A stretch of 7,386 nt of DNA from Aquimarina sp. (GCA_011524575.1 WTKB01000357.1:1-7386), one strand, 5' to 3'. Positions 1 to 7,216 are shown, numbered from the stretch's first letter. Made by a program: numbers and translations. The notes: a model not told the origin generated them from the letters alone.

Positions 1-392
1 GATTTACAGGTTATGTAGCTGAAGAAGATGTCCCAAAGTTATTTGAAGAAGCTGCTGTGGTAGTATTTCCATATACCTCAACCACGGGAAGCTCTGGTGT
101 ATTACACCAAGCAGGAAGTTACGGTAAAGCTGTAATTATGCCTAATCTAGGTGATTTAGCCCTATTGGTTCAAGATGAAGGCTATAAAGGAGAGTTTTTT
201 GAACCTGAAAATGTGGAAAGTTTAGCAACAAGTATAGAAAAAATTGTGACCGATGAATCTTACAGAATTGCCTTAGGATTAGCAAACTTTAAAGCAGCGA
301 ATGCTTTCCCAATGAGCAAAATAGCAAGTATGTATGTTAATGAATTCTATCGTATAAAAAACGATCAATTAACTAATTTACAATGTATTTAA
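1..392 (+). CDS. Glycosyltransferase, GT4-like, C-terminal part (5' end outside window)
   Basis: The reading frame is open from base 3 to the TAA at 390-392, giving 129 visible residues, so the gene starts upstream of the window; a GTG at base 57 is internal. The visible part looks like the nucleotide-sugar-binding half of a GT-B fold, GT4-family enzyme: a 'FTGYV' strand, 'EEDVPKLFEEA', then 'VVVFPY' and a glycine-rich segment running into 'GKAVI', and a final 'FFEPENVESLATSIEKI' helix. GT4 enzymes transfer sugars from nucleotide donors to glycan or lipid acceptors on the cytoplasmic side. The usual E-x7-E donor motif is not kept: the two Glu positions read Thr28 and Gln36 (visible-residue numbering). 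Its last 20 bp overlap the 3' end of the convergent hydrolase gene. The family call is fairly safe; donor and acceptor cannot be told. Confidence 0.85.
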   Translation, partial: FTGYVAEEDVPKLFEEAAVVVFPYTSTTGSSGVLHQAGSYGKAVIMPNLGDLALLVQDEGYKGEFFEPENVESLATSIEKIVTDESYRIALGLANFKAANAFPMSKIASMYVNEFYRIKNDQLTNLQCI

Positions 393-1878
393 AAGCCGGT
401 TTTTTATTGCCTTTTTCATCAATAAAACCATAACGTTTTTGAAGGTTTTTTAGCCAAGGTTTCCAACCTAAAACAGCGTTGGGAACCTCTTTAAAATCAT
501 ACATTGTCCATGAGGCAAAACCTAAATCATATTTTTTAAAATATTCTTGAATAGTCTTATGATAATTGGCTTGATCATTTTCATCATTCCCATTTAAATA
601 CCAAAATCCATCATAAGAAGATAACCCAAACTCTCCTACAACGACCTGCTTGTCTCCTACTTCTTTTTTTAACTTAAGATAAGTTTCCTCAAATAAATTT
701 AAGTCAATGTAAAAATGAAAAGAAACAAAATCAACTTGATCTTTAAGTATTTTAGCTGCTTCAGCATTTGACCAACCAATGGTTACAGGTGTATTGGGAT
801 CGATCATTTTAATAAAACGAATCATATTTTTTAGCCAGGCTGTTACTGTTTTTGTACCTCGTGTTGGCATATCCAAATCTGGCTCATTTTTTATATCCCA
901 TGCTAATAAAGCAGGGTGTTCTTTTAGTTTCCCTGCAATAATTTCAACGTGCCTTTGATTCAAAGTCCAATCGTATACATCATAATTTCCATAAAAATCA
1001 AATAAAGTTACAATTACTTTTAAATTATGTTTTTGGGCAATATCCATCATTTCAACAAGCTGATCTAATATTTCTTCATACACATTTGCTCTACCAAACG
1101 TGTTATAGGGCACAAAAACACGTAAAGTATTTAATCCAGCATTAGCTAAAATTTTAAAGTCTGTATTAATAGCATCTTTATCAAAATTTGCCCCATACAT
1201 ATTCCAAGGATGTTCTTTAGGGTAATAATTAATTCCTTTTATATCTAATTTAGCATTGTGAGTAGGAGGCTCAAAATGAAAGTCTTTGGCGTTTTGTTTA
1301 ACCATATGTCTTATCCTCCAAAAACCATCTTCTAACATCATTACAAATTCGTAATCCACTAATTCTTCGGTTTCTAAAACTAGGGAGTCATTTTGATAAA
1401 TTCTTTTATATTCATGTACATCCTTATCTTTAAAAGCAATTAAAATTCCATCTTCACTAAATAGGTGTACATCTATATTGTGTGTCAACGTAGTTTCATC
1501 GGTACGAACATTATTCTTCTTATTATAATCTATGATTTCATAGATGTTTTTTTTTGAACTTTTAGTAAAATAAGTATCTACTCCACGTTTAGTATTTAAC
1601 TTATAAGCTACATGTTTGGTATACAAAGCATCTACAAAATCTTCTTGAATTGCAGACAAACTTTCTTTATCTAAATACCTACCTACATTTTGCATTGTAT
1701 CCCATTTCATCCCTGGTATATATTGATCAGTTTCTTTTACTTCAGCTAACATTAACCTACTTCGGTCAGCTCCTGTATTTAAATAACCATACAGATTACT
1801 TAAACCAGACACGATAAATGAGATCAACAATATGTAAACAAGCATGTAAAATGCTCTTAAAAGTTTTTTATTTAGCAT
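373..1878 (-). CDS. Membrane-anchored GH5-like glycoside hydrolase with N-terminal NTF2-like domain
   Basis: Predicted to hydrolyse a beta-glycan outside the cytoplasmic membrane; 501 residues. Residues 1-9 are basic (Lys4, Lys5, Arg8) and precede one hydrophobic segment at about 10-28, which fits an N-in signal anchor. Residues about 73-195 look like an NTF2/SnoaL-like alpha+beta domain ending in 'EDGFWRIRHMV'. Residues about 210-498 form a clan GH-A TIM barrel: Arg253 in 'TLRVFVPY', the acid/base Glu332 in 'NEP', His388 and Tyr390 in 'SFHFY', the nucleophile Glu416 in 'GEFG', and Trp457 near the end. All key residues are present, so it should be active. The ATG is fixed by an in-frame TAA three codons upstream (1885-1887). 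It overlaps the preceding gene by 11 bp and is the last gene of the operon. A PslG-like role, trimming or releasing a polymer made by the neighbours, is inference. The exact GH family and substrate are not known; other clan GH-A families are possible. Confidence 0.85.
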   Translation of the reverse strand: MLNKKLLRAFYMLVYILLISFIVSGLSNLYGYLNTGADRSRLMLAEVKETDQYIPGMKWDTMQNVGRYLDKESLSAIQEDFVDALYTKHVAYKLNTKRGVDTYFTKSSKKNIYEIIDYNKKNNVRTDETTLTHNIDVHLFSEDGILIAFKDKDVHEYKRIYQNDSLVLETEELVDYEFVMMLEDGFWRIRHMVKQNAKDFHFEPPTHNAKLDIKGINYYPKEHPWNMYGANFDKDAINTDFKILANAGLNTLRVFVPYNTFGRANVYEEILDQLVEMMDIAQKHNLKVIVTLFDFYGNYDVYDWTLNQRHVEIIAGKLKEHPALLAWDIKNEPDLDMPTRGTKTVTAWLKNMIRFIKMIDPNTPVTIGWSNAEAAKILKDQVDFVSFHFYIDLNLFEETYLKLKKEVGDKQVVVGEFGLSSYDGFWYLNGNDENDQANYHKTIQEYFKKYDLGFASWTMYDFKEVPNAVLGWKPWLKNLQKRYGFIDEKGNKKPAFKYIVN

Positions 1879-3082
1879 TGTAGATTAGTTTAAAAGTTTT
1901 GTTTATACCAGCAACTTTAAAATTAAAAATATATTCTTGCTTGTGTATTAAGTTTATTTTATCCAAACTTATTTTTGCCTTTCCTTTAACTGTTGGTTTA
2001 TCAATTTCAAAAAGTAAATTATGATCTCGATAGACCGTTAAATTAACCATCAAACCATCGGGTATGAATTGATTCATAAAACTTCCTATAGGGCCAACTA
2101 TTACTTCTGAATAATCCTTATTAAAATATACTGGATAATCTTTAACCACTTTATCAAAAATTATTTCTAGGTCTTGACTATAAGCCATTCCAACAACAGT
2201 GGCTTTTACCACCCACTTATCATAATAATCTGGATGAACAATTTGTGCAGTCGCAATACCATTAATGGTTGTACCAAAAGTCCTTAAATAATTACCTGCT
2301 AAATTTTTAATATTAAACTCAACATAAGTTCCGTCTGCAACTGTATTGCCATATTCATCTTTTAATTTAGAAGTATAAAGTTTTAATAATTGATTTCCAT
2401 CTGCATATTTATGAGTTCTATCATAGAAAATTTCAAAATTATCAGGTGTAAAAGGCTCTACCCTCAAATCTTCTTCTTTAGAGCTTTTATTATAGACATC
2501 ACAACTTAAAAATATAGTCCCTGTTTTGTATGGTGAATTTATTCGCATGTGAGATACAAGATTGAAAATATCTACCTCTTCTTTGTTTTCATCGCCTAAA
2601 AAACTAGAGTTAAAAATAACATTTGTTCCTTGTTCACAAGGATTATCATAATAATCAACTGGAATGGTTACTAACATAGCAATATCATATTTACCAGCTT
2701 TGATTGAAGGTGGACCTAAATAAGTTTCAACTGTTTTGATATTTTTTTGCGGTATAATAAAATAACTGCCTTGATAATCACTTTTTCCATTAACTAATAA
2801 GGTAAAAGTTACTTTTCCGTACTTTGTCCTAAAATTTTTTGGCAACTTGAACTCTATTTGCTCATTAGTCAAAATCGACTCTATAATTGTTGACCCATAA
2901 CTATTTGATATATATAGCTTTGGATGAAGATTTTTGGGGTTTTTAAATTTTAAATAAATTCTTTGTCCAGCCTGATATTCTTTTTTTAATCCTATTGGTT
3001 CAAAACCATAAAAGCTCTGTTCATTTTGAGAATAAAAAATGAAAAAAGAAAACAAAAAAAATACATTTATGAATTTGAACAT
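1868..3082 (-). CDS. Secreted protein with tandem Ig-like (Big_1/invasin-like) domains
   Basis: A 404-residue exported beta-rich protein with no visible catalytic motif. Residues 1-18 are a signal peptide (Lys3, then a Phe/Leu/Ile-rich core) with a likely cleavage between Ser18 and Gln19, a typical Bacteroidota junction. The rest divides into about four beta domains: 27-115, 117-212, 213-310 and 311-404. The third is the clearest Big_1-like unit, with 'DEYGNTVADGTYVEFN' followed by 'TTINGIATAQI' and 'WVVKATV'. The second carries a matching 'DYYDNPCEQGTNVIFN', so the domains probably arose by duplication. The only two cysteines, 149 and 194, both lie in the second domain and could form a disulfide. 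Start: its ATG shares one base with the TAA of the upstream gene (TAATG), and an in-frame TAA lies two codons upstream (3086-3088). Sitting between a GT-C-like protein and a hydrolase, it may scaffold them or bind the glycan; that is inference. Signal and Ig-like fold are well supported; the role is not. Confidence 0.75.
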   Translation of the reverse strand: MFKFINVFFLFSFFIFYSQNEQSFYGFEPIGLKKEYQAGQRIYLKFKNPKNLHPKLYISNSYGSTIIESILTNEQIEFKLPKNFRTKYGKVTFTLLVNGKSDYQGSYFIIPQKNIKTVETYLGPPSIKAGKYDIAMLVTIPVDYYDNPCEQGTNVIFNSSFLGDENKEEVDIFNLVSHMRINSPYKTGTIFLSCDVYNKSSKEEDLRVEPFTPDNFEIFYDRTHKYADGNQLLKLYTSKLKDEYGNTVADGTYVEFNIKNLAGNYLRTFGTTINGIATAQIVHPDYYDKWVVKATVVGMAYSQDLEIIFDKVVKDYPVYFNKDYSEVIVGPIGSFMNQFIPDGLMVNLTVYRDHNLLFEIDKPTVKGKAKISLDKINLIHKQEYIFNFKVAGINKTFKLIYNAK

Positions 3083-6000
3083 TAATTAGGGTTTCCTATA
3101 TAATTATTTACTTCAATACGAGCATACCAAAATTGATCATGCTTTAATGTTAACATACTATTAAGTTCATGCCCTTTTAACCTATTAGGGGCATTTGTTT
3201 TAGCAAATGAAGCATTAGGTAAACCATTAATAAAACTTAAAGACATATCTTCATTTATGATTTCTATATTACATTCTTCTGCTATAGGGTAATTAAAAAC
3301 AGTTTTACGTTGTTGTCGAACACTCCCATCAACAAAAAAATGATCAACCCAAATAAGCTCTTTATTTTCATTGTAATAGGATACTAGTAATTGAGGTATA
3401 GTAACCTCTTGTGTTGCATAATTAAAAAGGCTACCCGATATTTTATTTTTTTCAATATTCATATCATGAATAGTCAAACATTTATACAAATCTTTATTAG
3501 CTGTATTGGACGCTACATGTAAATCAAATTTAACAGGGGCATCTTCAAATTCCATAGGGAAAAATAAATGAGGATCATAGGTTGTCGGTTTTACATCCAA
3601 GTTTTTTTTCCATGCGGTGTCTTCAAATTCAATTTTAAAGCATGTCGTTTCTTTTGGCATTAATTTATGTTTCATTACAAATTTAGCATTATATGTAGCT
3701 AACTTTTTATTATTAGCTGAATACAGTGAGGATTTTAAAACAATATCAGCTGGTGTATTATCTACATTTTGAACCTCTCCAATAATATAATATTGGCCAT
3801 CATTTTTTATTAACTTAGCTTGTAAAACCTCTGCTACCGGCTGCCTAATTACATCTTCATGGTACGTCATCTCAGAAGAAATTTTTCTTCGTCCTTGGTT
3901 ATAATAAGAAGTAGAATTATTTATAAACAATTTATCTGGTGGAATATCAGTATTCGGTTTAATAGCGTCAATAAACCACTTGCCTTTTCGTTTAATTGTA
4001 GTGTGATAATCAGTTTTGTTGAAAATTTCAAGTGGAGTAATCCATTTTGTATGCACTGCAACAAGAGCTCTTTTTTCGTTTTCACGAATAGTTTCTACCG
4101 CTATAGAATCCATTTTTGCATATGAATTTAAAACACCATCTGTTACACTCACCTCCATCATATATTGCGCAATGGTAATAGAGTCTTGGGGATTTAATAA
4201 AGCATGCGCCTCCGTAAATCGTTTAAAATCTAGATGATCGTAGTATGATTTCAACACATTATGAGGTGAATAATGTGTGTAATTTTTAATGTAAAACTGA
4301 TACATAAAATGACCAATTATAACAATCAATAATAACATCCAATAATGCCAAACTTTTACTAGTAAAGGGTTAAAATTTGTGTAATCATTTTTTATTTTCA
4401 AAAAAACAGGTTCAGGCATCTTAATATCATTAATAATTCGGAATAAAGGCACCTGAATTGTTAAGATAAAGGCTATTAAAAGAGTTGAAACAGGCATAAT
4501 TCCCCACATTATTTTTTGCCACCTACTAATTTCGTCTCTTTTTATAACTTGTGAGATAGGGGGAACACCTAGTTTTTCCCATACTTGGATGCCATTTTCT
4601 AATACAGGTAATCGTTGCCAACCACAGAAATATAAAATGGGATCATAAAACTTATCATTAGAAAAAATATACTTTAAATTGTACTTTTCAGGGACTGTTA
4701 AAAACTGCTGTAGTGAACCTAAACCTTCTGTTCCTAAAAATTTTGAATTTTCAAGCCTTTCAATAGCTTTAGTTGTTAGTTCAGGAAGTCTTCGTGCTGA
4801 ATGGTAATTACCATCTACAGTCATCGCATCAGTATTAGCGGATAACCAAGCCATTTGATCTCCAAATCCTAAAGTCAAAAACCTCCATGCATCATGACTA
4901 TCTGCTTTTAAAAAATTTACTATAGGGAGCATTTTAATAGCAGGAGGTTGGCCTGGCCTAAAATACCCTAGATTTAAAGTAAACACAGATGCTAATATAA
5001 AAGCCGTTACTAAAAAACCTGTCAATAGTTTATGGTATACTGCACCAAATTTTTCTCTTAAATATAATGCTAAATCTCCTTCCACAATTCTATATCCAAA
5101 CTCAGCAAACATAGGTAAGCTCATAATTGAAGCCCAAAGAGTAAATCGATCAAGAGTAAGAATGTTAAATGCATTTTCACCTAAAATCATTTTAGCAATA
5201 GGAGTAGTACCTCCTGTCCCTAAAATAGTAAGCATCGTAAAAGACAATCCATAAAATAAGTATCTCTTATTATAATATCTATAAAACAAATAAGGCCAAA
5301 TAAATAGGAGGACACCCCAAGGAATCACAAAAAAAGCTAAACCTGAAGAGGTTACTTCTAAAAAACTATCCCGAGAACCATGTGGTATAGAAACCTGTGT
5401 AATTGGGTTATTCTTAGTATTCACCCAATAAGGAAGTATACACACAATGAAAACTACCAGAGCACAAGCTCCAAATATGATAACGGGTTTTAAATTTTTT
5501 AAAACATTTTCAATAAAAACACGAATGGTAACATCTTTATATGATCCCACTTTATCCTTGCAAATATCCATGGCTATCATACCTAGTAATGGAAAAATAA
5601 AAAAGACCATTCCAAATATTGGAGTTACATGATGAGAACTTACCGTAACTGATATTAAAGAAATTGATAGAATCAGATACTTAAGCTTTCGGGTTTTAAC
5701 CCATAGATAGATCTTAGGAAAAGAATGCATCAAAATAGAAACTCCCATAATACTTGGTAACTGCCCAAATAAATGAAGTGTTTCTACAAAAGAAGTAGAA
5801 AAAATACAGAGAAAAGCTCCATAACCAGCTACTTTTTTACTTGAAGTAATTAATAATGTATAATTATAAACACCTGTAATAAATAAATTTATACATATAA
5901 AGGCCACAGCAAACATCCCAAACTTTAACCCTCCGATATAAGAAAACAATCCAATTAATTGATGAACTAAAGGGGGATAACTAGTTACTGTAAATCCAGT

Positions 6001-6174
6001 ATACCATTCATAATTCCAAGGTTCAAACCAACTATTAGCATAATGATCTGCAAAAAATAAATGAATTAAAGCATCATAAGTTTTTTCTAGCGTAAAAAAC
6101 ATAGTTGTACCATGGAAAACATTTCCAATCAATATGGCCAGAACCAAATATTTATTTGTCTTTTTTAAGTACAT
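3082..6174 (-). CDS. Large polytopic membrane protein, GT-C/PTPS-related glycosyltransferase-like, with extracytoplasmic NTF2-like and FxLYD-like tail
   Basis: 1030 residues. The N-terminal half has roughly 11-14 hydrophobic segments (for example 9-28, 86-108, 182-202, 229-249, 278-298, 384-402), then a hydrophilic loop at about 403-550, and two more at about 553-577 and 608-626. The first outer loop has the acidic signature 'TYDALIHLFFADHY' (Asp34, Asp43), as expected of GT-C enzymes, which use polyprenyl-phosphate sugars outside the membrane. The layout, the 'SSHHVTP' and 'DRFTLWAS' segments, and the loop end 'GWQRLPVLENGIQVWEK' resemble the '6-pyruvoyl-tetrahydropterin synthase-related' / YfhO-like membrane families (a misleading family name; no pterin chemistry is implied). 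The tail holds an NTF2-like domain at about 637-740 and two FxLYD-like beta domains near 795-855 and 908-960. The ATG is fixed by an in-frame TAA four codons upstream (6184-6186). First gene of the operon; its stop overlaps the next start. Membrane protein: certain. Glycosyltransferase activity: inference from fold-like features and neighbours. Confidence 0.75.
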   Translation of the reverse strand: MYLKKTNKYLVLAILIGNVFHGTTMFFTLEKTYDALIHLFFADHYANSWFEPWNYEWYTGFTVTSYPPLVHQLIGLFSYIGGLKFGMFAVAFICINLFITGVYNYTLLITSSKKVAGYGAFLCIFSTSFVETLHLFGQLPSIMGVSILMHSFPKIYLWVKTRKLKYLILSISLISVTVSSHHVTPIFGMVFFIFPLLGMIAMDICKDKVGSYKDVTIRVFIENVLKNLKPVIIFGACALVVFIVCILPYWVNTKNNPITQVSIPHGSRDSFLEVTSSGLAFFVIPWGVLLFIWPYLFYRYYNKRYLFYGLSFTMLTILGTGGTTPIAKMILGENAFNILTLDRFTLWASIMSLPMFAEFGYRIVEGDLALYLREKFGAVYHKLLTGFLVTAFILASVFTLNLGYFRPGQPPAIKMLPIVNFLKADSHDAWRFLTLGFGDQMAWLSANTDAMTVDGNYHSARRLPELTTKAIERLENSKFLGTEGLGSLQQFLTVPEKYNLKYIFSNDKFYDPILYFCGWQRLPVLENGIQVWEKLGVPPISQVIKRDEISRWQKIMWGIMPVSTLLIAFILTIQVPLFRIINDIKMPEPVFLKIKNDYTNFNPLLVKVWHYWMLLLIVIIGHFMYQFYIKNYTHYSPHNVLKSYYDHLDFKRFTEAHALLNPQDSITIAQYMMEVSVTDGVLNSYAKMDSIAVETIRENEKRALVAVHTKWITPLEIFNKTDYHTTIKRKGKWFIDAIKPNTDIPPDKLFINNSTSYYNQGRRKISSEMTYHEDVIRQPVAEVLQAKLIKNDGQYYIIGEVQNVDNTPADIVLKSSLYSANNKKLATYNAKFVMKHKLMPKETTCFKIEFEDTAWKKNLDVKPTTYDPHLFFPMEFEDAPVKFDLHVASNTANKDLYKCLTIHDMNIEKNKISGSLFNYATQEVTIPQLLVSYYNENKELIWVDHFFVDGSVRQQRKTVFNYPIAEECNIEIINEDMSLSFINGLPNASFAKTNAPNRLKGHELNSMLTLKHDQFWYARIEVNNYIGNPN

Positions 6175-6223
6175 ATTTTCAGCTTAAATATATCTTTTTT
6201 TGAGGAGAATTAAATTTTAATAA

Positions 6224-6236
6224 AATCGTCTCGATT
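6224..6236. promoter_or_regulatory. Inverted repeat, possible operator
   Basis: AATCG-TCT-CGATT is a perfect 5-bp inverted repeat around a 3-bp centre, with more G+C than the surrounding spacer. It lies 50-62 bp upstream of the membrane-protein start and about 100 bp from the GT2 start, a fitting place for a regulator acting on both. There is no direct evidence of binding, and a repeat this short may be chance. Confidence 0.3.
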
Positions 6237-6269
6237 AACCATATAAACGCACAATTAATGCACTTTACC

Positions 6270-6291
6270 GAATTTAATCATTTTTAAATTC
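6270..6291. promoter_or_regulatory. Inverted repeat with 8-bp arms, possible operator
   Basis: GAATTTAA (6270-6277) and TTAAATTC (6284-6291) are perfect reverse complements separated by 6 bp. The 22-bp size and near-twofold symmetry suit a dimeric transcription regulator, and the site lies about 43 bp before the GT2 start. The arms are mostly A/T, so chance symmetry is a real alternative. Confidence 0.3.
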
Positions 6292-6299
6292 ATTTCATA

Positions 6300-6311
6300 G
6301 ATAATTTTATC
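6300..6311. promoter_or_regulatory. Short palindrome GATAA-TT-TTATC overlapping a weak -7-like box
   Basis: Perfect 5-bp arms flank a 2-bp centre, 22 bp before the GT2 start. It covers the best -7-like match for that gene (TAATTTTA, 6302-6309), so a protein bound here would cover the putative promoter. It is short and A/T-rich; weak evidence. Confidence 0.2.
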
Positions 6312-6333
6312 GTAAATTAAACACACTATAACG

Positions 6334-7122
6334 ATGAAAACAGGACTAATTATACCTTGCTATAATGAAGGTGAAAGAATTAACAGTAAAGCTTTTATAG
6401 AATTTATAAAAACAACTGACAACTATCATTTATGTTTTATTAATGATGGAAGTACAGATAACACAATCGAGATATTAAAAGAAATGAAAAGAGCTTGCCC
6501 TGAACAGGTGAGTATCATTAATATGCTAATCAATAAAGGAAAAGCTGCAGCAGTTAGAAATGGAGCTAAATATCTTTATACTTTCAATGATATAGAATAT
6601 ATAGGTTTTATTGATGCTGATTTATCTACCGATTTTAATGACTTTAATAAACTCGTAAATACATTAAAATTTAATGAAAACTTAGATATGGTTTATGGTT
6701 CTCGAAGAAAAGAGAAAAATGATAATATTGAACGTAACATCTTCAGAGACTTCTTTTCTAGAATTGTAAAAATGGTAATTTATATGATTTTAAGGTTACC
6801 TATAGAAGATACTCAATGTGGCGCTAAAGTTTTTAGAAGAAAAGTAATACCTATTGCTTACGGATATAAATTTTTAACTAAGTGGTTATTTGATGTAGAA
6901 ATCTTTATTAGACTTAAAAATAACTATGGTTTAAACAAGATAATGGATAAAATATACGAGCAACCATTAGAAAGATGGAACGATGTTGAAGGTTCAAAAT
7001 TAGGCGTTAAGGATGCTTTTATGATTCCAATGAAATTAGTAAGTATATGGTATTCTTACAGCTTTTTTAATAAGGCTAAATTTGAAGAAAAAATTAGCAA
7101 CAGGTTTTCTACTTTCCCATAG
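6334..7122 (+). CDS. GT2 glycosyltransferase, polyprenyl-phosphate glucosyltransferase (Alg5-like) type
   Basis: Likely transfers a sugar from a nucleotide donor (glucose by family analogy) to a polyprenyl phosphate on the cytoplasmic face of the membrane, making a lipid-linked donor for extracytoplasmic GT-C enzymes. The 262 residues hold the GT2 landmarks in order: 'PCYNEGE' (8-14), 'NDGSTD' (37-42), 'NKGKAAAVRNG' (67-77), the metal-binding Asp94-Ala-Asp96, 'DTQCGAKVF' (159-167), 'WLFDVE' (184-189) and 'W-x5-SKLG' (215-223). The DTQCG and DVE blocks with the terminal W...SKL are characteristic of dolichyl/undecaprenyl-phosphate glucosyltransferases rather than of cellulose synthases (no QxxRW, no transmembrane bundle). 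There is no clear C-terminal membrane segment, so it is probably peripheral. The ATG is fixed by an in-frame TAA at 6313-6315. It is divergent from the GT-C-like gene and ends at a terminator hairpin. The sugar could instead be mannose or another hexose. Confidence 0.88.
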   Translation: MKTGLIIPCYNEGERINSKAFIEFIKTTDNYHLCFINDGSTDNTIEILKEMKRACPEQVSIINMLINKGKAAAVRNGAKYLYTFNDIEYIGFIDADLSTDFNDFNKLVNTLKFNENLDMVYGSRRKEKNDNIERNIFRDFFSRIVKMVIYMILRLPIEDTQCGAKVFRRKVIPIAYGYKFLTKWLFDVEIFIRLKNNYGLNKIMDKIYEQPLERWNDVEGSKLGVKDAFMIPMKLVSIWYSYSFFNKAKFEEKISNRFSTFP

Positions 7123-7184
7123 AAATTAGAAACTAAGAAATTAAAATATACTATAATAGTATCTTGTTTTCTTATAATTGTTTT

Positions 7185-7216
7185 AAAGGTTCTATAATTT
7201 ATTTAGAACCTTTTTA
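7185..7216 (+). terminator. Rho-independent terminator of the GT2 gene
   Basis: A perfect 10-bp stem (AAAGGTTCTA at 7185-7194 pairing with TAGAACCTTT at 7204-7213) encloses a 9-nt loop, and is followed on the plus strand by a T-rich run to about 7223. It lies 62 bp after the GT2 stop. The T-run is missing on the minus-strand side, so it should work mainly for the plus-strand gene, although the stem also sits right after the stop of the convergent kinase gene. Confidence 0.8.

Larger units (their letters stand above)
6175..6333. promoter_or_regulatory. Divergent intergenic region carrying the promoters of the operon and of the GT2 gene
   Basis: This 159-bp AT-rich spacer separates two genes that start away from each other, so both promoters should lie here. 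No perfect Bacteroidota -7 box (TAnnTTTG) is present on either strand. The nearest 7-of-8 matches are TAATTTTA at 6302-6309 (+), about 25 bp before the GT2 start, and TATATTTA (minus strand, 6192-6185), about 10 bp before the membrane-protein start; neither has a matching TTG at -33, so both are weak. Neither start has a clear Shine-Dalgarno site. Three short inverted repeats lie in the spacer, at 6224-6236, 6270-6291 and 6300-6311. Confidence 0.6.

Noticed and set aside
57..392. GTG at base 57 as the true start of a short 111-residue protein
   Set aside because: The same frame is open to the window edge, and the upstream residues (FTGYV, EEDVPKLFEEA) continue the GT4 fold, so this is an internal codon of a truncated gene.
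391..406. AAAAGCCGGTTTTTTA as a terminator after the GT4 gene
   Set aside because: The CCGG core leaves no room for a hairpin loop, and the bases encode the C-terminal end of the hydrolase on the other strand.
3859..4237. Two overlapping plus-strand open frames (88 and 73 codons)
   Set aside because: They lie inside the 1030-residue membrane-protein gene on the other strand, give low-complexity peptides without recognisable domains, and are explained as antisense shadows.
5447..5632. Plus-strand open frame of 61 codons
   Set aside because: It is antisense to membrane segments of the large protein and has no domain or start context of its own.
3082..6174. A role in pterin synthesis, suggested by the 'PTPS-related' family name
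   Set aside because: The protein is a multi-pass membrane protein without PTPS catalytic features; the family name is historical and the context is glycan-related.
6334..7122. Cellulose or hyaluronan synthase-type processive GT2
   Set aside because: There is no QxxRW motif and no transmembrane bundle; the DTQCG, DVE and W...SKL blocks fit polyprenyl-phosphate glycosyltransferases.
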